Below, one piece after another: positions 1-8,853 of a stretch of DNA of 64,000 nt (position 1 is the stretch's first letter; each line of letters begins with the position of its first letter). Below the pieces are notes generated by a model. The model was not told where the DNA came from and ran no database searches. It saw nothing but the letters and a program-made list of their open reading frames with translations. Both the position numbers and the translations under genes were made by a program. Source of the DNA: Flavobacterium supellecticarium. GTDB taxonomy: Bacteria; Bacteroidota; Bacteroidia; Flavobacteriales; Flavobacteriaceae. The stretch spans positions 186,001 to 250,000 of the forward strand of contig NZ_SSNZ01000001.1 of assembly GCF_004801375.1 (NCBI RefSeq), given 5' to 3'.

Positions 1-650
1 TTGACATTAATTTCGGTTGTGTAGCCCGAAATAGGAGCCAATATTGGAACTGTAGCCACAGCGGTATTACCCGATTGTATATTAAGAACGCTTAATTGTT
101 GTTTTAGCGAATTAAAACGCGCTTTTTCGATTTGGTATTCCGCTTTGGTTTTCTGGAATACTTTTTTCGAATTGACTTCCTCTTCACTTAGCGTTTTCTG
201 TCTTTCGAATTCCTGACTTAAAAATTCAAGATTGCTTTTCGACGTCAGATAAGCTTCCTGCAATTTAGTGAATTCCGGGCTTTCTATCGTTGCCAGAACC
301 TGACCTTTTCGAACAAATTGTCCTTCGATTACCGAAATCGTTTTTACAACACCTTGTAGGTGAACCGAAACATCGGCCTGGTTTTGCGGCGGCAGTTTGG
401 TATAACCGTTGGCATTGATAACTTCGCTAAGGTTTTTTAGGGAATAGGTTCCCAATGTTACGCCGGCTGCTTTAAATTGGGCTTCATTCAATTCAACTTT
501 TTTATCCGCTCCGGGTTTTTCTGCAGTTTCTGTTTCGGTATGATCATGACTATCTTCATTGCTATGATCATGGCGTAAACTAAAATACAAAATGGCACCG
601 ATAATCAGAAGGCCGGCTATGTTAAGGTATATAAAATTGGATTTTTTCAT
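1..650 (-). CDS. Heavy-metal RND efflux periplasmic adaptor (CzcB-like), C-terminus outside the window
   Basis: Membrane-fusion subunit that links an inner-membrane RND pump to an outer-membrane channel in the periplasm. The N-terminus, beginning at the ATG at 648-650, has one membrane anchor (residues 5-24, FIYLNIAGLLIIGAILYF) followed by a His/Asp/Glu-rich stretch (HDHSNEDSHDHTE), typical of CzcB-type adaptors and a plausible metal-binding segment. A biotinyl-lipoyl-like half (GVVKTISVIEGQFVRKGQVLATIES) and a helical hairpin follow. The frame is open to base 1, so roughly the C-terminal half is missing. It starts four bases after the stop of the TolC-like gene, so it is the last visible gene of the minus-strand efflux operon. 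The family assignment is firm; the transported metal is inferred from the partner pump. Confidence 0.9.
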   Translation of the reverse strand, partial: MKKSNFIYLNIAGLLIIGAILYFSLRHDHSNEDSHDHTETETAEKPGADKKVELNEAQFKAAGVTLGTYSLKNLSEVINANGYTKLPPQNQADVSVHLQGVVKTISVIEGQFVRKGQVLATIESPEFTKLQEAYLTSKSNLEFLSQEFERQKTLSEEEVNSKKVFQKTKAEYQIEKARFNSLKQQLSVLNIQSGNTAVATVPILAPISGYTTEINV

Positions 651-654
651 GGTA

Positions 655-1929
655 TTATTGGTGGATTAAATACTGGATAGTAATCGCAGTTTGATTGTAA
701 TTGAGGATGGCATTGCTGTAATTCAGTCGGATGGTTAAGGCGGTTTCAATGCTTTGCACATATTCTACATACGAAATGTCACCGTTTTGATAGGCCTTTG
801 TCGCATTGGTACTGATTTTTTTAGCATTTGGTAAAGCGGTACCCTGATAATAATCGACCAGTGACTGATAGGTTTTTAATTCTTCAAACTGTTGCTGAAA
901 CTGACTTCTTAGCTGACTTTCCACATAAGCGGCATTTTTTTGCTGCATTTCGATATTGCTTTGAGCGGCTTTGGTTTTAGCAATGGTACTACCGGCAAAA
1001 ATCGGAATAGCAATACCTACCGAAAAGGTTTGGAAACGTAAAGCATTGTCATAGTCTACACTTTGTCCGTTTATTTCCTGTGTTCCAGTAATGGATTGAA
1101 TCGCATAACCCGCGGTGATGTCTGGGAAAAAAGCGGACTTTTCGACCTTCTTGGCTGCTTCGGCAATCTGAATTTGTTGGGCCGCCAATTGCAGGTTGCT
1201 GTTCTGTTTTAATCGTGAACTGTCGGCAACAGCTAACGTCACCATCGGTGCAAAAACGGTATCAGCAGGAGAGAAGTCAGTATCCCGGTTGATCAGGGTT
1301 TTAATTTTTGACTTTTCCACCCATAGTTTGGCTTCATTTTGCTTGATCAGTTGTTGTAATTCCTGTTGTTTGGCAATCGCAATGGTCTTTTCGAGTGAGT
1401 TACTTTCACCTGTTTGGAATTTTAGGGAAGCCGATCGTACAAATTTTTCCATCAATAGGTTTTGCTGGTTCAGCAATTGGTTTTGTTTGGTATAAAACAA
1501 CATGGTATTCCATGCCTGACGGATGTTAAACGTGATATCCTGCTGTGTGGCTTTGACTTTTAATTGTCCGGCGACATTGTTTTCGTTGAGCCATTTCTTT
1601 TTGGCACCATATTGAAACGGGTTAAAGCTTTGGGAAACGCCCAAATTTTTATCCTTAGCATTCGAATTAATCTGTCCAAACGTACCGGATAATTCGGTTT
1701 TCGGAACCTCAAAAGCCGAACGCGTCAACTGATTGTGCATCTTGCTTTCCAGTTCGGAAGCCTGAATGCCCAGGTTGTTTTTTATACCCGTTTCGACTGC
1801 TTCTTTTAATGATAGATTTGTTTGGGCATTAGTATTTATAGGTTTGGTAATTAATGCTAAAACAGCTATTATATAAATAGTATGTTTAAATAAAATACTA
1901 TCCGTTTTTATATTGAATGTCATTTTCAT
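655..1929 (-). CDS. TolC-family outer membrane efflux protein (CzcC-like)
   Basis: Outer-membrane channel of a tripartite heavy-metal pump. The 424-residue product has an N-terminal signal peptide (hydrophobic run IIYIIAVLALITKPI ending near NAQ, residues 17-36) and two long repeated coiled-coil regions rich in Gln, Lys and Ala, the pattern of TolC proteins; its length is normal for CzcC. The start overlaps the stop of the CzcA gene by four bases (ATGA), indicating translational coupling. A second in-frame Met at residue 3 is an equally good start. Together with the adaptor and CzcA genes it forms a DUF6660-czcA-czcC-czcB order on the minus strand. The family is clear from architecture and context; the substrate is not visible in this subunit. 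Confidence 0.9.
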   Translation of the reverse strand: MKMTFNIKTDSILFKHTIYIIAVLALITKPINTNAQTNLSLKEAVETGIKNNLGIQASELESKMHNQLTRSAFEVPKTELSGTFGQINSNAKDKNLGVSQSFNPFQYGAKKKWLNENNVAGQLKVKATQQDITFNIRQAWNTMLFYTKQNQLLNQQNLLMEKFVRSASLKFQTGESNSLEKTIAIAKQQELQQLIKQNEAKLWVEKSKIKTLINRDTDFSPADTVFAPMVTLAVADSSRLKQNSNLQLAAQQIQIAEAAKKVEKSAFFPDITAGYAIQSITGTQEINGQSVDYDNALRFQTFSVGIAIPIFAGSTIAKTKAAQSNIEMQQKNAAYVESQLRSQFQQQFEELKTYQSLVDYYQGTALPNAKKISTNATKAYQNGDISYVEYVQSIETALTIRLNYSNAILNYNQTAITIQYLIHQ

Positions 1930-4900
1930 AACGCGTTATTTTCCGGATTATCCGTATTGTTTTTTGGATTTTCTTTTTCAAAATAGAGATACAAAATCGG
2001 AAGCACGATTAAGGTTAGCAAGGTTGCTGTTACCAATCCGCCGATAACCACGGTTGCCAATGGTTTTTGAACTTCGGCACCGGCACTGGAACTAATGGCC
2101 ATCGGAAGGAAACCCAACGAAGCCACAGCCGCGGTCATAATTACCGGTCGTAATCGCACTTTGGTCCCTTCGCGAATCCGGTCGTAAATATTGGTCATTC
2201 CTTCACCCTTTAACTGGTTAAAATAACCGATCAGTACAATGCCGTTAAGTACGGCCACGCCAAATAAGGCGATAAAGCCTACTCCGGCTGAAATACTAAA
2301 AGGCATATCCCGTAGCCAAAGTGCAAAAACACCACCGATTGCGGCCAATGGAATAGCAGTGAAAATCAATATAGATTGGCGTACCGATTTAAAAGTAAAG
2401 TATAAGAGAATAAAGATCATAGCTAATGCTACCGGAACTGCCACTGCAAGTCGTTTGTTGGCTTCAATAAGGTTTTCAAACTGACCACCATAGGTCACAT
2501 AATAACCATCCGGAAGTTTAAGTCGGGCATCGAGTTTTTGCTGGATTTTTTCCACGACCGATTTGACATCGGCACCGCGTACGTTAAAACCAACCACGAT
2601 ACGACGTTTACCATCTTCACGGCTAATTTGCATTGGTCCATCCTCATACTTAATATCGGCAACCTGTTCCAGCGGAATCTGATTTCCGGACGGTAAGGTG
2701 ATATAAAGGGCCTTTAAATTGGAAATATCCTGACGACTGTCGCTTTCCAGACGTACCACGAGATCAAAGCGTTTTTCGCCTTCGTAGACCAATCCGGCCG
2801 TTTCACCGGCAAATCCCATTCGGATCACTTTATTCAGATCACCGATTTTTAAACCGTATAACGCCATTTTGTCCTTGTTATACCGAACAGTAATTTGCGG
2901 CAAACCGGCCACACGTTCCAGTTTGGCATCCGAAACGCCCGGAATTCCCTGAATCAACTGCATCACTTCATCACCTTTGCTAACGAGCATATCGATATCT
3001 TCACCAAAAATTTTAATAGCGACATCGCTTCGTACACCGGTCATTAGCTCGTTAAAACGCATCTGAATCGGTTGGGAAAACTCGGTTGTTGCACCCGGAA
3101 TATCTTCCAACGCCTTTTCCATTTTTTCCATCAGCTCTTCTTTAGTCGTAGCCGAAGTCCATTCGTCTTTGTCTTTTAGAAGAATGATCATATCACCGGC
3201 TTCTATCGGCATCGGATCGGTTGGAATTTCGGCACTACCGATTTTCGTTACGATCATCTTGATTTCCGGGAATTTCGCCTTTAAAATTTGCTCGGCTTTG
3301 GTCGTCGCTTCGACTTCCTGTGATAGTGAACTTCCGGAAGCGATGATCAAGTGTGTTGCGATATCACCTTCATCCAATGTTGGGATAAATTCGCCGCCCA
3401 GTGTGTTGAAAAGGAGCAATGCCGCTGCAAATAAAGCAACCGCTACACCGATAATAACGGTTTTGACACGTAAGGCTTTCTCTAAAATGGGTGCATAAAA
3501 GTGATATAGTTTTTCAATAATCGTATCGCTGCTATTCTTTTTATGTCCGGTTTCTTTTTTAAGGACGAGCGCACTCATCATTGGGACATAGGTTAGTGAC
3601 AAAATGAAGGCGCCTAAAATCGCAAAAGATACCGTTTGTGCCATCGGTCCGAACATTTTTCCTTCAATGCCAACCAATGCAAGGATTGGTAAATACACAA
3701 TCAGGATAATGATTTCTCCGAAAGCCGCGCTACTACGGATTTTGGAAGCCGCCTGAAAGACTTCTTCGTTCATCTGTTGTTTGGTCAGTGCGCCTTTACG
3801 CCCCACCTGTAATCGGTGAATAATGGCTTCTACGATAATGACGGCTCCGTCTACAATAAGTCCGAAATCGATCGCTCCAAGACTCATCAGGTTACCACTA
3901 ACACCAAACAGTCGCATCATCGAAATGGCAAATAGTAATGAAAGCGGAATAACCGAAGCGACAACTAGTCCGGCGCGCCAGTTTCCAAGTAGTAAAACCA
4001 GGATAAAAATGACTATTAAGGCCCCTTCGATCAGGTTTTTCTCTACCGTAGAGATGGCTTTGTTAACCAATTGGGTACGATCCATAAACGGTTCGATCGA
4101 AACGCCCTCAGGAAGCGATTTTTTAATCTGCTCCATTTTTTCTTTTACGCGGGTTACGACCTGACCACTGTTTTCGCCTTTTAGCATCATCACCATACCG
4201 CTCACTTCTTCGCCTTTGCCGTCTTTGGTCACAGCACCGTAACGAATACTGCTGCCAATGCGGACCTGGGCTACATCGCGGATAAGGATTGGAATGCCAT
4301 TTTGGTTTTTGACTACGATTTTGTTGATATCGTCGATGCCGTTTACCATTCCAATACCACGGATAAAGTAGGCATATGGTTTTTTGTCGATATACGCACC
4401 ACCGGTATTTTCGTTGTTCACTTCGAGTGCATCAAATATCTCCGAAATGGTGGTATTCATACTTTTCAGCTTGTCGGGCTGAACAGCAATTTCATATTGT
4501 TTCAGGTAACCACCAAGCGTGTTAACCTCTGCGACACCTTTAGTACCAATCAATTGGGGTTTGATGATCCAATCCTGAATGGTGCGCAGTTGTGTGGCAT
4601 CGTATTTTTCTTCATAACCTTTTTCAGGGAAAACCACATATTGGTAGATTTCACCCAAACCGGTACTCACCGGAGCCATTTCGGGCGATCCGACACCTTT
4701 TGGGATGGTGTTTTCGGCTTCTTTAAGACGTTCCGAAATTTGAGCGCGCGCCCAGTAAATATCGGCACTTTCTTCAAAAACAACGGTTACAACACTCAGC
4801 CCAAAGCGGCTGATAGAGCGCAATTCGACGATTTTTGGAATCGGTTTTACCGCCTGTTCGATCGGATAGGTAATAAATTGTTCTACCTCCTGGGTAGCCA

Positions 4901-5066
4901 GTGTAGGGGAACTGGTGATGATTTGTACCTGATTATTGGTAATATCGGGCAAAGCGTCAATAGGGAGGGTGTAGGCCGAATAGCCACCCACTGCTACTAG
5001 TATAAGGGTAAATAGTCCAACAATAAATTTATTGTTGATACTAAAATGAATTATTTTATCAAGCAT
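1926..5066 (-). CDS. czcA: Heavy-metal efflux RND transporter, CzcA-like
   Basis: Inner-membrane proton-driven pump of the HME-RND family. I start it at the ATG at 5064-5066 (MLDKIIHFSINNKF), which matches the usual beginning of the family; 18 further upstream codons are open but unlikely to be used. The 1046 residues show two six-helix halves with large periplasmic loops. The TM4 proton-relay segment reads GAIDFGLIVDGAVIIVEA. The substrate-region segment RFNELMTGVRSDVAIKIFG is CzcA-like. At positions where I recall the CusA methionine triad, this protein appears to have Ile, Ala and Glu, so export of divalent ions such as Zn, Co, Cd or Ni is more likely than Cu/Ag. That residue comparison is from memory. 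It overlaps the TolC-like gene by four bases. Confidence 0.92.
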   Translation of the reverse strand: MLDKIIHFSINNKFIVGLFTLILVAVGGYSAYTLPIDALPDITNNQVQIITSSPTLATQEVEQFITYPIEQAVKPIPKIVELRSISRFGLSVVTVVFEESADIYWARAQISERLKEAENTIPKGVGSPEMAPVSTGLGEIYQYVVFPEKGYEEKYDATQLRTIQDWIIKPQLIGTKGVAEVNTLGGYLKQYEIAVQPDKLKSMNTTISEIFDALEVNNENTGGAYIDKKPYAYFIRGIGMVNGIDDINKIVVKNQNGIPILIRDVAQVRIGSSIRYGAVTKDGKGEEVSGMVMMLKGENSGQVVTRVKEKMEQIKKSLPEGVSIEPFMDRTQLVNKAISTVEKNLIEGALIVIFILVLLLGNWRAGLVVASVIPLSLLFAISMMRLFGVSGNLMSLGAIDFGLIVDGAVIIVEAIIHRLQVGRKGALTKQQMNEEVFQAASKIRSSAAFGEIIILIVYLPILALVGIEGKMFGPMAQTVSFAILGAFILSLTYVPMMSALVLKKETGHKKNSSDTIIEKLYHFYAPILEKALRVKTVIIGVAVALFAAALLLFNTLGGEFIPTLDEGDIATHLIIASGSSLSQEVEATTKAEQILKAKFPEIKMIVTKIGSAEIPTDPMPIEAGDMIILLKDKDEWTSATTKEELMEKMEKALEDIPGATTEFSQPIQMRFNELMTGVRSDVAIKIFGEDIDMLVSKGDEVMQLIQGIPGVSDAKLERVAGLPQITVRYNKDKMALYGLKIGDLNKVIRMGFAGETAGLVYEGEKRFDLVVRLESDSRQDISNLKALYITLPSGNQIPLEQVADIKYEDGPMQISREDGKRRIVVGFNVRGADVKSVVEKIQQKLDARLKLPDGYYVTYGGQFENLIEANKRLAVAVPVALAMIFILLYFTFKSVRQSILIFTAIPLAAIGGVFALWLRDMPFSISAGVGFIALFGVAVLNGIVLIGYFNQLKGEGMTNIYDRIREGTKVRLRPVIMTAAVASLGFLPMAISSSAGAEVQKPLATVVIGGLVTATLLTLIVLPILYLYFEKENPKNNTDNPENNAL

Positions 5067-5103
5067 GTTTTGGTATAATATAAATAAGAATAGGCAGGAA
5101 ATG

Positions 5104-5156
5104 CCCGTATCGGGTAGCAATGCTACATGACTTCTTACCCCGCTATTGCAGGGGTA
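5104..5156 (-). promoter_or_regulatory. Three consecutive small hairpins between the DUF6660 gene and czcA
   Basis: Directly seen: CCCG-TAT-CGGG at 5104-5114, GTAGC-AAT-GCTAC at 5114-5126 and TACCCC...GGGGTA at 5136-5156, packed in 53 bases between the DUF6660 stop and the czcA start. There is no T-run on the minus strand, so it is not a simple terminator. It may be an mRNA processing or attenuation site adjusting expression of the two genes; function is inference. Confidence 0.4.
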
Positions 5157-5486
5157 TTATACCAATTGAGGGGGTTGCCAGATGCTACCGTAGTAACCGG
5201 AATAAAATACGGACTGGTAACTTGTTGTAGGTGTTGTAATTACAGGAGTGATTGGTTGTACTGCAAAAGCAATTACAGGAGCATAATTCATAATTTGCGC
5301 TCCGCAACAGTTGCATACACAAAATGGAGAACACAAATCGCCTTGTTTTTCGTGCGAATGTCCTTCATGGTCAACAGGTGTTTCGTTTTGTACCCGAAAA
5401 TGGGTATGACCCGTCGCTGCATCCGCACAAGGTATGCTGGCGAGCAGGACAAAGTAGAACGATAAAAGGACTGTTAACCATTTCAT
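5157..5486 (-). CDS. DUF6660-type small secreted Cys/His protein of a metal efflux operon
   Basis: A 109-residue protein with an N-terminal signal peptide (residues 1-24, hydrophobic LTVLLSFYFVLLASIPCADA) and a mature part rich in His and Cys (GHTHF, DHEGHSHEKQGD, CSPFCVCNCCG). This is the pattern of a small family I know from Bacteroidota metal-efflux operons, annotated DUF6660. The Cys cluster and His stretch suggest periplasmic metal binding or sensing; that role is inference. It sits 90 bases upstream of czcA on the same strand and is probably the first gene of the operon, with a run of hairpins in between. Confidence 0.8.
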   Translation of the reverse strand: MKWLTVLLSFYFVLLASIPCADAATGHTHFRVQNETPVDHEGHSHEKQGDLCSPFCVCNCCGAQIMNYAPVIAFAVQPITPVITTPTTSYQSVFYSGYYGSIWQPPQLV

Positions 5487-5661
5487 GACGGTAAAGATAC
5501 ATTATTTTTAGTACGAAAAAGAGGGCTGTCTTTACTTTTTACAAAAGTGTCCAAACTGATGAAAACGAAATTCTTTGTAAAGTGGATTGTGAGAATCAAA
5601 ATAATAGTGTATTTTGAGTGTAAAAGTATCGGTCTAAAAGTTAATTAGTAATAAAAATCTT

Positions 5662-5669
5662 TATTTTTG
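5662..5669 (+). promoter_or_regulatory. Bacteroidota -7 box (TATTTTTG) before the dioxygenase gene
   Basis: TATTTTTG fits the TAnnTTTG consensus of the Bacteroidota housekeeping sigma factor. No good -33 TTG is visible. Its placement argues that the in-frame TTG at 5667, inside the box, is not the start and that translation begins at the ATG at 5691. Confidence 0.5.
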
Positions 5670-5690
5670 AGTACGATTTTTAGAAACCTT

Positions 5691-6599
5691 ATGGAACATC
5701 AGATTTTAGAACAACTCTGGACGCGGGCTTTATATCCTGAAAAAGTCAATCCGGAAAGTTGGAATCAGGAATTGGAGACGCTTTACCGCTATGGTATCGG
5801 AATAGAAGAAGTGATGCGTTACCTGTATTTTGAAAAACCGGAATTACATCAGTTTTACGATTGGATCGCAAGCCGTCATACCGATACGATGTCACAGTCG
5901 GAAACCATCACAACTGCTGTTTTATCGGAAGCCGATCTACAGTTTTGGGAAGAAAATGGTTATCTCGTTTTACGAAATGCCATTTCGGAAGAAGATTGTA
6001 AGGCAACGACTCAGGCGATATGGGATTTTCTGGCATTACAACCTGATGATCGTGATGGCTGGTACCGACAACATGAAGAACAAAGAGGTTTGATGCTTAC
6101 CTTCAGCGATCATCCGGCACTGAATAAAAACCGCAGTTCCGCACGTATCCGCAAGGCGTACGAACAATTATATGGTACGGATAAAATTTACAAAACTATA
6201 GACAAAGTAAGTTTTAACCCACCGGAAACGGATTCGTATCATTTTCTCGGGAGTCCGTTGCATTGGGATGTCAGCTTAAAACAACCGATTCCATTCGGAT
6301 TACAGGGCTTGTTGTATCTTACGGATTGCGGGCCGGAAGAGGGTGCTTTTCACTGCGTACCGGGATTTCACCGGGAAATCGGAAACTGGTTATCGGGCAT
6401 ACCGCAAGGAGAAAATCCGAGGGAGATCGCGTTACAAGCCTTACAGGCGATTCCGGTTGTTGGAAAAGCAGGCGATTTTGTAATCTGGCATCAGGCGCTA
6501 CCGCATTGTGCGAGTGCCAATCACGGAACCCATCCGAGAATGGTGCAATATTTGACGTATTTCCCGGAACAATACGAAACCGCATCGGAATGGCTATAG
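5691..6599 (+). CDS. Phytanoyl-CoA dioxygenase (PhyH) family protein
   Basis: Predicted cytoplasmic Fe(II)/2-oxoglutarate-dependent oxygenase, 302 residues from the ATG at 5691. The metal-binding triad is visible as HWD (His191, Asp193) within GSPLHWDVS and a distal His in LPHCASANHG near residue 272, followed by RMVQYLTYFP, typical of PhyH enzymes. The N-terminal 75 residues are not part of the oxygenase fold. A TTG start at 5667 is excluded because it lies in the likely promoter box. It stands alone between the efflux operon and porX. The substrate cannot be deduced; relatives hydroxylate lipids, ectoine or small metabolites. Confidence 0.82.
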   Translation: MEHQILEQLWTRALYPEKVNPESWNQELETLYRYGIGIEEVMRYLYFEKPELHQFYDWIASRHTDTMSQSETITTAVLSEADLQFWEENGYLVLRNAISEEDCKATTQAIWDFLALQPDDRDGWYRQHEEQRGLMLTFSDHPALNKNRSSARIRKAYEQLYGTDKIYKTIDKVSFNPPETDSYHFLGSPLHWDVSLKQPIPFGLQGLLYLTDCGPEEGAFHCVPGFHREIGNWLSGIPQGENPREIALQALQAIPVVGKAGDFVIWHQALPHCASANHGTHPRMVQYLTYFPEQYETASEWL

Positions 6600-6708
6600 G
6601 GAAAGCCCGTGAAAAATAACGATAAACCGGAATTATTTTTATAATAAATTTAACCTCGTTGAGTTCTTAAAACAATAAATTGCAGTAGAATTACTAAACC
6701 AAGCACAT

Positions 6709-8262
6709 ATGAGCACGATTAAAATACTTTGGGTGGATGACGAGATTGATTTGTTAAAGCCGCACATATTATTTCTGGAGAAAAAAGGATATAGCGTAAC
6801 GACCTGTAACAACGGTCAGGATGCAATCGATATATTCGACGAAGAAAATTTCGATATTGTTTTTCTGGATGAAAACATGCCTGGTTTAAGCGGACTGGAG
6901 ACATTGTCCGAAATTAAAGAGAAAAAATCGGCGGTACCGGTGATTATGATCACGAAAAGTGAGGAGGAATATATCATGGAAGAAGCGATCGGATCTAAAA
7001 TAGCCGATTACTTGATCAAGCCGGTAAACCCGAATCAGATTCTATTGAGTTTGAAAAAGAATCTGGATCATTCCCGTTTGGTTTCCGAAAAAACAACCCT
7101 GGATTATCAGAAAGAATTCCGAAAAATAGCAATGGATATGGCGATGGTCAATTCGTTTGAAGACTGGATTGATTTGTACAAGCGGTTGATATTCTGGGAA
7201 ATGGAACTTGAGAATATTGAAGATCAGAGTATGGTCGAAATCCTTGAAAGTCAGAAACTGGAGGCCAATTCCCAATTCGGTAAATTTATCGAAAAGAACT
7301 ACCAAAACTGGTTCGATCCGAAAGCGGATGCGCCAATAATGTCCCATCAGTTATTTAAAGAAATGGTGGTGCCGGAAATCCGTAAAAAAGAAGCGCCGAT
7401 ATTATTTGTGGTGATCGACAACTTACGTTATGATCAATGGAAAGCCTTTGAAAGCGTAGTAAACAATCATTATAAACTGGAAAAAGAGATTAGTTATTAT
7501 TCGATTTTACCAACGGCAACACAATATGCCCGTAATGCGATATTCTCCGGATTATTGCCGTTGGACATGGAAAAAATGTATCCGCAATACTGGAAAAACG
7601 ATGTGGACGAAGGCGGTAAAAACCTGTTCGAAGGCGAATTTTTAACGGAACAGTTAAAACGACTGCGTATTGACATCAAACAGGAATACTATAAAATTAC
7701 GAATTTTAAAGACGGTAAAAAGCTGGTTGATAACTTCAAGACCTTAAAAAGTAATGATCTGACCACGATTGTCTACAATTTTGTGGATATGTTATCGCAT
7801 GCCAAAACCGAAATGGATGTTGTAAAAGAACTGGCTTCGAATGATAAAGCCTATCGTTCGTTAACGCTGAGCTGGTTCCGAAATTCGCCGTTACTGGAAA
7901 TTATTCAACAGGCACAACAATTGGGATTTAAGTTGATTTTGACCACCGACCACGGGACGATTAACTGTAAAAACCCGTCGAAAGTAATTGGTGACAAAAA
8001 TACAAGTCTGAACCTACGTTATAAAACCGGCCGAAGTCTTACCTATGAAGATAAAGATGTGTATGCGGTAAAAGATCCGAAGAAAATTGGTTTGCCGGCG
8101 ATCAATATGAGTAGTTCGTATATTTTTGCCAAAAATGACCTGTTTCTGGCGTATGTAAACAATTATAATCATTATGTGAGTTACTACCGCAATACGTACC
8201 AACACGGGGGAATCTCGCTGGAGGAGATGATCATTCCATTATTGATCTTTAATCCGAAATAA
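6709..8262 (+). CDS. porX: PorX-type response regulator with PglZ domain
   Basis: Two-component response regulator of type IX secretion and gliding genes in Bacteroidota. Of 517 residues, 1-120 form a CheY-like receiver with the acidic pocket VDDE (9-12), phospho-acceptor Asp54 in VFLDENMPG and the conserved Lys in YLIKP. A helical linker leads to an alkaline-phosphatase-like PglZ domain (about 215-517), with VVIDNLRYDQ and LTTDHGTI carrying the metal-binding Asp/His residues. This domain order and length match PorX of Porphyromonas and Flavobacterium. It is followed by a terminator and then tsaE and ald, a common flavobacterial order. In characterized systems it is phosphorylated by PorY, which is not in this window. 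Confidence 0.95.
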   Translation: MSTIKILWVDDEIDLLKPHILFLEKKGYSVTTCNNGQDAIDIFDEENFDIVFLDENMPGLSGLETLSEIKEKKSAVPVIMITKSEEEYIMEEAIGSKIADYLIKPVNPNQILLSLKKNLDHSRLVSEKTTLDYQKEFRKIAMDMAMVNSFEDWIDLYKRLIFWEMELENIEDQSMVEILESQKLEANSQFGKFIEKNYQNWFDPKADAPIMSHQLFKEMVVPEIRKKEAPILFVVIDNLRYDQWKAFESVVNNHYKLEKEISYYSILPTATQYARNAIFSGLLPLDMEKMYPQYWKNDVDEGGKNLFEGEFLTEQLKRLRIDIKQEYYKITNFKDGKKLVDNFKTLKSNDLTTIVYNFVDMLSHAKTEMDVVKELASNDKAYRSLTLSWFRNSPLLEIIQQAQQLGFKLILTTDHGTINCKNPSKVIGDKNTSLNLRYKTGRSLTYEDKDVYAVKDPKKIGLPAINMSSSYIFAKNDLFLAYVNNYNHYVSYYRNTYQHGGISLEEMIIPLLIFNPK

Positions 8263-8269
8263 AAAACAG

Positions 8270-8293
8270 AGAGGGCTAAAAAAGCCCTTTTTT
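8270..8293 (+). terminator. Rho-independent terminator after porX
   Basis: AGGGCT-AAAAA-AGCCCT stem at 8272-8288 followed by a run of T, a few bases after the porX stop. Confidence 0.85.
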
Positions 8294-8342
8294 GATCCGA
8301 TTTAATGTAGGAAATTATGTAATATCGTTTGAATAAAATAAT

Positions 8343-8350
8343 TATATTTG
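8343..8350 (+). promoter_or_regulatory. Bacteroidota -7 box (TATATTTG) for tsaE
   Basis: TATATTTG matches TAnnTTTG seven bases before the ATG at 8357. The -33 element is not obvious. It makes the in-frame TTG at 8348 an unlikely start and implies a very short or absent 5' leader. Confidence 0.5.
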
Positions 8351-8356
8351 TTCAAT

Positions 8357-8779
8357 ATGGAGAGTAGTATGCAAAGAACTTTCGCGCTGGAAGAGATTCA
8401 GGATGTGGCCCGACAAATCTTGTCGCAAAACCTGAAAAAAGTAGTTACGTTTCATGCCGAAATGGGTGTGGGAAAAACGACATTGATCAAAGCTTTGGTC
8501 GGTGAATTAGGCGTGCGGGATATGGCGAGTAGCCCGACTTTTTCACTGGTTAACGAATACGAAGGCCACAATGGTGAACGCATTTATCATTTCGATCTGT
8601 ATCGGTTGCATACCGAAGAGGAAGCGTACGATATGGGAATCGATGAATACTTCTATTCGGGTGACTGGTGTTTTATTGAATGGCCGGAAAAAACACCCAA
8701 TCTGATTCCAATCGATCATGCGGCTATCCATATAAAATTACTACCGGGCGGTAAGCGGTTACTGGAACTGCGAAATTAG
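8357..8779 (+). CDS. tsaE: tRNA N6-adenosine threonylcarbamoyltransferase ATPase TsaE
   Basis: Small ATPase needed with TsaB and TsaD to make t6A37 in ANN-decoding tRNAs. The 140-residue protein has Walker A EMGVGKTTL near residue 40, the switch segment SSPTFSLVNEYEG, the HFDLYRL motif and the C-terminal FIEWPEK, all diagnostic for TsaE. I chose the ATG at 8357; a second ATG at 8369 (MQRTFALEE) is also possible because the promoter box lies so close. The TTG three codons further upstream is inside that box. It is followed by ald on the same strand. Confidence 0.93.
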   Translation: MESSMQRTFALEEIQDVARQILSQNLKKVVTFHAEMGVGKTTLIKALVGELGVRDMASSPTFSLVNEYEGHNGERIYHFDLYRLHTEEEAYDMGIDEYFYSGDWCFIEWPEKTPNLIPIDHAAIHIKLLPGGKRLLELRN

Positions 8780-8853
8780 TCTTTAAGTCAGTCATTAATA
8801 AGCTATTTATCACAAAAAAAGTTGTACATTAGTGCAAATTATTGCGTAAAATC

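Noticed and set aside
4302..5000. Long open frame on the plus strand opposite czcA
   Set aside because: It lies wholly inside the strongly conserved czcA coding sequence on the other strand, has no domain, promoter or ribosome site, and is explained by codon composition.
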